Part shown: one piece after another, positions 61,075-64,000 of the stretch
Numbering within the stretch: the first letter of the stretch is position 1
How the letters are laid out: every line of letters begins with the position of its first letter
Origin: Bin55 sp964572845
GTDB taxonomy: Bacteria > Pseudomonadota > Gammaproteobacteria > Pseudomonadales > Azotimanducaceae
Assembly: GCA_964572845.1 (NCBI GenBank)
Contig: CAZNFX010000001.1
Span: 1 to 64,000 of the forward strand
Direction: 5' to 3'
Length of the DNA stretch: 64,000 bases
The notes under the pieces: generated by a model
What the model saw: the letters and a program-made list of their open reading frames with translations, nothing else
Databases searched by the model: none
What the model was told of the DNA's origin: nothing
Translations under genes and position numbers: made by a program

Positions 61075-63386
61075 TCTACGGCTTCTTCCACCGATGTGGA
61101 GCTAACGGACTCAGACTTAATTTCGTCTCGCGATTTGACACTTATCGTCAGGCCATCCTCGTCACAAGACAATTCAACAAGCCCACCTCCGTCCGCGAGT
61201 TGACCAAACAGTATTTTCTCGGCCAATGGACGCTTGATCTTCTCCTGAATCAATCTCTGCATGGGTCGTGCGCCCATCTTCTCGTCGTAGCCTTCTATTG
61301 CTAACCAATGGCGAGCGCTGGAGTCGACCTGCAATTCCACTTTCTTTTCGTCCAGCTGAGCCTGCAGTTCGGTCAGGAATTTATCAACTACGGTCTTGAT
61401 CACATCCATGGACAGTGAACTGAATTGAATGATCGCATCCAAGCGGTTGCGAAACTCTGGCATGAACATCTTCTTTAGCATTTCCATGGCGTCCGTTGAA
61501 TGGTCCTGCTCGTCGAATCCGATTGAAGAACGTGCGGCTTCCTGAGCTCCTGCATTTGTAGTCATTACAAGAACAACATTGCGGAAGTCAGCCTTACGCC
61601 CATTGTTGTCAGTCAATGTACCGTGGTCCATGACCTGCAACAGCAAATTGAAAACTTCGGGATGCGCCTTCTCCACTTCATCCAGCAATACAACGCTATG
61701 GGGATGTTTCGTGACTGCATCCGTCAGCTGACCCCCCTGGTCAAACCCTATGTATCCTGGCGGCGCGCCAATCAATCTCGAAACGGTATGCCGTTCCATG
61801 TATTCCGACATGTCGAACCTAAGCAATTCCACGCCCATAATCAGAGCGAGTTGTCGGCATACTTCCGTCTTACCGACTCCGGTCGGTCCAGCGAACAAGA
61901 AGGATCCAATTGGCTTCTGTTCCGACTGCAATCCAGCGCGAGACAATCGGATGGACGAGGCCAACATGTCGATCGCCTCGTCTTGACCAAATACGGTCAT
62001 CTTGAGCTTGACGTCCAAGTCGCGCAACGCTTCCTTGTCGGATACGGTAACTTGGGCTGAAGGAATACGCGCTATTCTGGCTACCACATGTTCCACATCA
62101 GGTGCTCCAATGGTCTTCTTGCGACGCTTACCTGACACTAGCTGTTGCGCGGCACCGGCCTCATCAATTACATCAATCGCCTTGTCAGGAAGGAATCTAT
62201 CAGTGATGTAGCGATTCGACAATTCGGCGGCTGCACGTAAGGCTCTATCGGTAAAGCGAAGCTGATAGTGGTCTTCGTACCTGAGCTTGAGACCCTTCAG
62301 GATCTTGTAGGTATCTTCTACCGATGGCTCTGTAATATCGATTTTTTGGAATCTCCGCGACAACGCTCTATCTTTGTCGAACACACCACGGTACTCCGCA
62401 TAGGTGGTTGAACCCATGCACCGAATTTCTCCTGAAGCCAACAATGGCTTCAGCATATTGGAGGCATCCATCACACCGCCAGAGGCAGCACCCGCACCAA
62501 TGATCATGTGTATTTCATCGATGAAAAGGATAGTTCCCTCTTTGGATTTCAACTCCTTTAACAGCAGCTTGAAGCGTTTTTCAAAATCGCCCCGATACTT
62601 TGTGCCGGCCAGTAGCGACCCCAAGTCAAGTGCAAAGACGCTGCACTCTTTCATTACATCAGGAACATCTTGATCGACGATTCTCTTGGCTAATCCCTCG
62701 GCAATGGCCGTCTTTCCTACGCCAGACTCGCCGACAAGCAGCGGATTGTTCTTGCGACGTCGACAGAGAATCTGCAACACCCTATGCAATTCCTCGTCTC
62801 TACCTACTAGTGGATCAATCAGACCGGCTTTAGCAGATTCGTTGAGGTTAGTGGCAAACGCCTCGAGCGCGGATGGCTGCTTTTGCTTTTCGCCGCTCTT
62901 TTCAGTCGTCTCGGAGGACGGTTCTTCCTCTTCACCTTCCTTGGCGATCTTCGATACACCATGTGCAACGAAATTCACTACGTCGATCCGCTTGATGTTC
63001 TGCTTGCTGAGGAAAAAGAGAGCTTGTGACTCAGACTCATTGAAAATGGCGATCAATACGTCCTTTGCACTGACTTTTTTGGGGTGCTGAGTTGATTGCA
63101 CGTGGAATACAGCCCGTTGGACAACTCGCTGAAATCCCGTGGACTGGTCTACGTTGTTGTTCTTCTGTTTGCCAGGTGGGATTACCGGCATGAACTTTCT
63201 GAGGTACGACTCCAAGTCCTGTCGCAACAGGTCGATATCAGCCGCAACGTTCTCCAATACCTCACGGGACTCTTCGTTGTCGAGCAAAGCTAGAAGCAGG
63301 TGTTCGACGGTAACGAACTCATGGCGGTTCGACCTCGCATGGTTCATCGCCTTCTCAACTGTGTATATGAGATCCTGAGTAAACAT
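61071..63386 (-). CDS. clpA: ATP-dependent Clp protease ATP-binding subunit ClpA
   Basis: The 771-residue protein has the double Clp_N repeat (1-150) that docks ClpS. AAA module 1 has Walker A VGESGVGKTAIAEG and Walker B TILFIDEIHM. AAA module 2 has Walker A FAGPTGVGKTEVC and Walker B VVLLDEVEKAH. The ClpP-docking loop reads IGF (in SSIGFDEQDHSTDA) where E. coli ClpA has IGL; IGF is also used by ClpX. It unfolds N-degron and other substrates for ClpP, encoded elsewhere. The gene starts four bases after clpS. Confidence 0.97.
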   Translation of the reverse strand: MFTQDLIYTVEKAMNHARSNRHEFVTVEHLLLALLDNEESREVLENVAADIDLLRQDLESYLRKFMPVIPPGKQKNNNVDQSTGFQRVVQRAVFHVQSTQHPKKVSAKDVLIAIFNESESQALFFLSKQNIKRIDVVNFVAHGVSKIAKEGEEEEPSSETTEKSGEKQKQPSALEAFATNLNESAKAGLIDPLVGRDEELHRVLQILCRRRKNNPLLVGESGVGKTAIAEGLAKRIVDQDVPDVMKECSVFALDLGSLLAGTKYRGDFEKRFKLLLKELKSKEGTILFIDEIHMIIGAGAASGGVMDASNMLKPLLASGEIRCMGSTTYAEYRGVFDKDRALSRRFQKIDITEPSVEDTYKILKGLKLRYEDHYQLRFTDRALRAAAELSNRYITDRFLPDKAIDVIDEAGAAQQLVSGKRRKKTIGAPDVEHVVARIARIPSAQVTVSDKEALRDLDVKLKMTVFGQDEAIDMLASSIRLSRAGLQSEQKPIGSFLFAGPTGVGKTEVCRQLALIMGVELLRFDMSEYMERHTVSRLIGAPPGYIGFDQGGQLTDAVTKHPHSVVLLDEVEKAHPEVFNLLLQVMDHGTLTDNNGRKADFRNVVLVMTTNAGAQEAARSSIGFDEQDHSTDAMEMLKKMFMPEFRNRLDAIIQFSSLSMDVIKTVVDKFLTELQAQLDEKKVELQVDSSARHWLAIEGYDEKMGARPMQRLIQEKIKRPLAEKILFGQLADGGGLVELSCDEDGLTISVKSRDEIKSESVSSTSVEEAVD

Positions 63387-63390
63387 CGCT

Positions 63391-63729
63391 TTAATCCGTC
63401 ATTTCAATAGTCGATAGTAATGGATAGTTCTGGCTCTGCGAATAACTGTTGACCTGGTCGCACTTGGTCTCAGCTATGTCTCGCGGGTATATCCCTACTA
63501 CTGATTGTCCCGTAGTGTGAATCGTCATCATGATTCGATAGGCCTTGTCAAACTCCATAGAGAAGAATTCCATGAGCACGTGCACGACGAACTCCATCGG
63601 TGTGTAGTCGTCATTGAACATGACGACTTTGTACATCGGAGGAGGCTTAGTCTTTGCGACAGAGCGCTCGAGAACAACCACGTCATCGGCGTCATGGCTC
63701 ACGTCATCGATAGGATCGTCGTCGATCAA
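63391..63729 (-). CDS. clpS: ClpS adaptor of the N-degron pathway
   Basis: The start is a TTG with AGAGGAG about 11 bases upstream; an in-frame stop just above excludes a longer form. The 112-residue protein has a flexible acidic N-terminal tail and the core MYKVVMFNDDYTPMEFVVHV, with the Asn-Asp-Asp and Met of the N-degron pocket and His in MTIHTTGQ. It delivers proteins with N-terminal Leu, Phe, Tyr or Trp to ClpA. Four bases separate it from clpA. Confidence 0.95.
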   Translation of the reverse strand: MIDDDPIDDVSHDADDVVVLERSVAKTKPPPMYKVVMFNDDYTPMEFVVHVLMEFFSMEFDKAYRIMMTIHTTGQSVVGIYPRDIAETKCDQVNSYSQSQNYPLLSTIEMTD

Positions 63730-63842
63730 TTCGAGTTTTTCTCCTCTAACCTCATGTTAGGCGATTGAGTCATTGTCATAAATTTAACAGATTTTGCTTA
63801 GGGTTCTTAAACGTGCAGCACGAGGATATCCCCACAAGCTAG

Positions 63843-64000
63843 TCTGTGCACAACCGTTTGCCAGTAGGAGTGTTTACGAACCTGCTGCAATTGGGTGAAG
63901 AAGAGCACTTGTTATTCGTGCTCCTTGAAGATCGCGATCAGTAAGTCCTTGACGCCGACAGTCTTTTGGTGTTGGCTGGAAAATCGAAGGTGAAACGTGA
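63843..64000 (-). pseudogene. Partial second ClpA N-domain copy with in-frame stop
   Basis: Reading the minus strand from the right edge, the sequence gives TFHLRFSSQHQKTVGVKD, then LLIAIFKEHE, and a TAA at 63912-63914. It continues in the same frame as QVLFFTQLQQVRK. The ClpA gene in this window reads FHVQSTQHPKKVSAKD, then VLIAIFNESESQALFFLSKQNIKR. The match continues on both sides of the stop, and the stop stands where ClpA has TCA for Ser, a single-base change. It is either a decayed tandem copy or the end of a short Clp_N protein whose 5' part lies outside the window. Confidence 0.6.

Overview
The window looks like a chromosome segment of a free-living, probably aquatic, gammaproteobacterium with balanced base composition. 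The lineage call rests on the right-hand third, which carries a gene order typical of Gammaproteobacteria (clpS-clpA / infA / aat / trxB / ftsK-lolA-rarA-serS / tRNA-Ser / tusDCBE). TonB-dependent uptake, lipoproteins, LolA, KdsD and a Tat substrate show a Gram-negative envelope. I cannot name a genus from sequence alone. No phage, insertion sequence, CRISPR array or rRNA was seen.

Layout. 1-4.3 kb: the 3' part of a large secreted protein with an Asp-Gly repeat and four tandem beta-rich repeats, then an Asp/Asn beta-hydroxylase-like oxygenase and a convergent predicted alpha/alpha-toroid protein. 4.6-11.2 kb: lipoprotein, alpha/beta hydrolase, amidohydrolase, two Yip1-like membrane proteins, a Baeyer-Villiger-type monooxygenase and a VOC protein. 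11.4-17.9 kb: a defence-like block, with a DUF4143 ATPase followed by a complete McrB-McrC pair whose McrB has a long reader-like N-terminus. 17.9-24 kb: second amidohydrolase, a secreted unknown, a lone xanthine-dehydrogenase-type molybdenum subunit and a PHP phosphatase. 24-31 kb: a large thioredoxin-fold lipoprotein, then a surface lipoprotein with its TonB-dependent receptor. 31-40 kb: small envelope genes, KdsD, HspQ, SMP-30, and a DUF924 / glycosyltransferase / polysaccharide deacetylase / DUF3108 minus-strand run. 40-48.5 kb: third amidohydrolase, DUF5916 outer-membrane protein, MFS exporter, acyl-CoA synthetase and nucleotide-sugar dehydrogenase. 48.5-64 kb: the conserved housekeeping block, with a dienelactone hydrolase and a PhoX-like protein between ftsK and trxB.

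How the genes fit together. The accessory two thirds suggest degradation of organic molecules: three PF04909 amidohydrolases, a flavin monooxygenase, a molybdenum hydroxylase subunit, an acyl-CoA synthetase, VOC proteins and hydrolases, beside TonB-dependent import and envelope polysaccharide work. The housekeeping block holds an N-degron module (Aat tags, ClpS recognises, ClpA unfolds), envelope lipoprotein transport and chromosome segregation (LolA, FtsK), and the TusDCB-TusE sulfur relay for tRNA wobble thiolation, directly behind a tRNA-Ser.

Points most worth a second look: the Asp-Gly repeat protein next to an Asp hydroxylase; the McrBC system with a candidate new reader domain; a ClpA N-domain remnant with an in-frame stop at the right edge; lolA without a normal start codon; and a perfect stem-loop in the infA leader.
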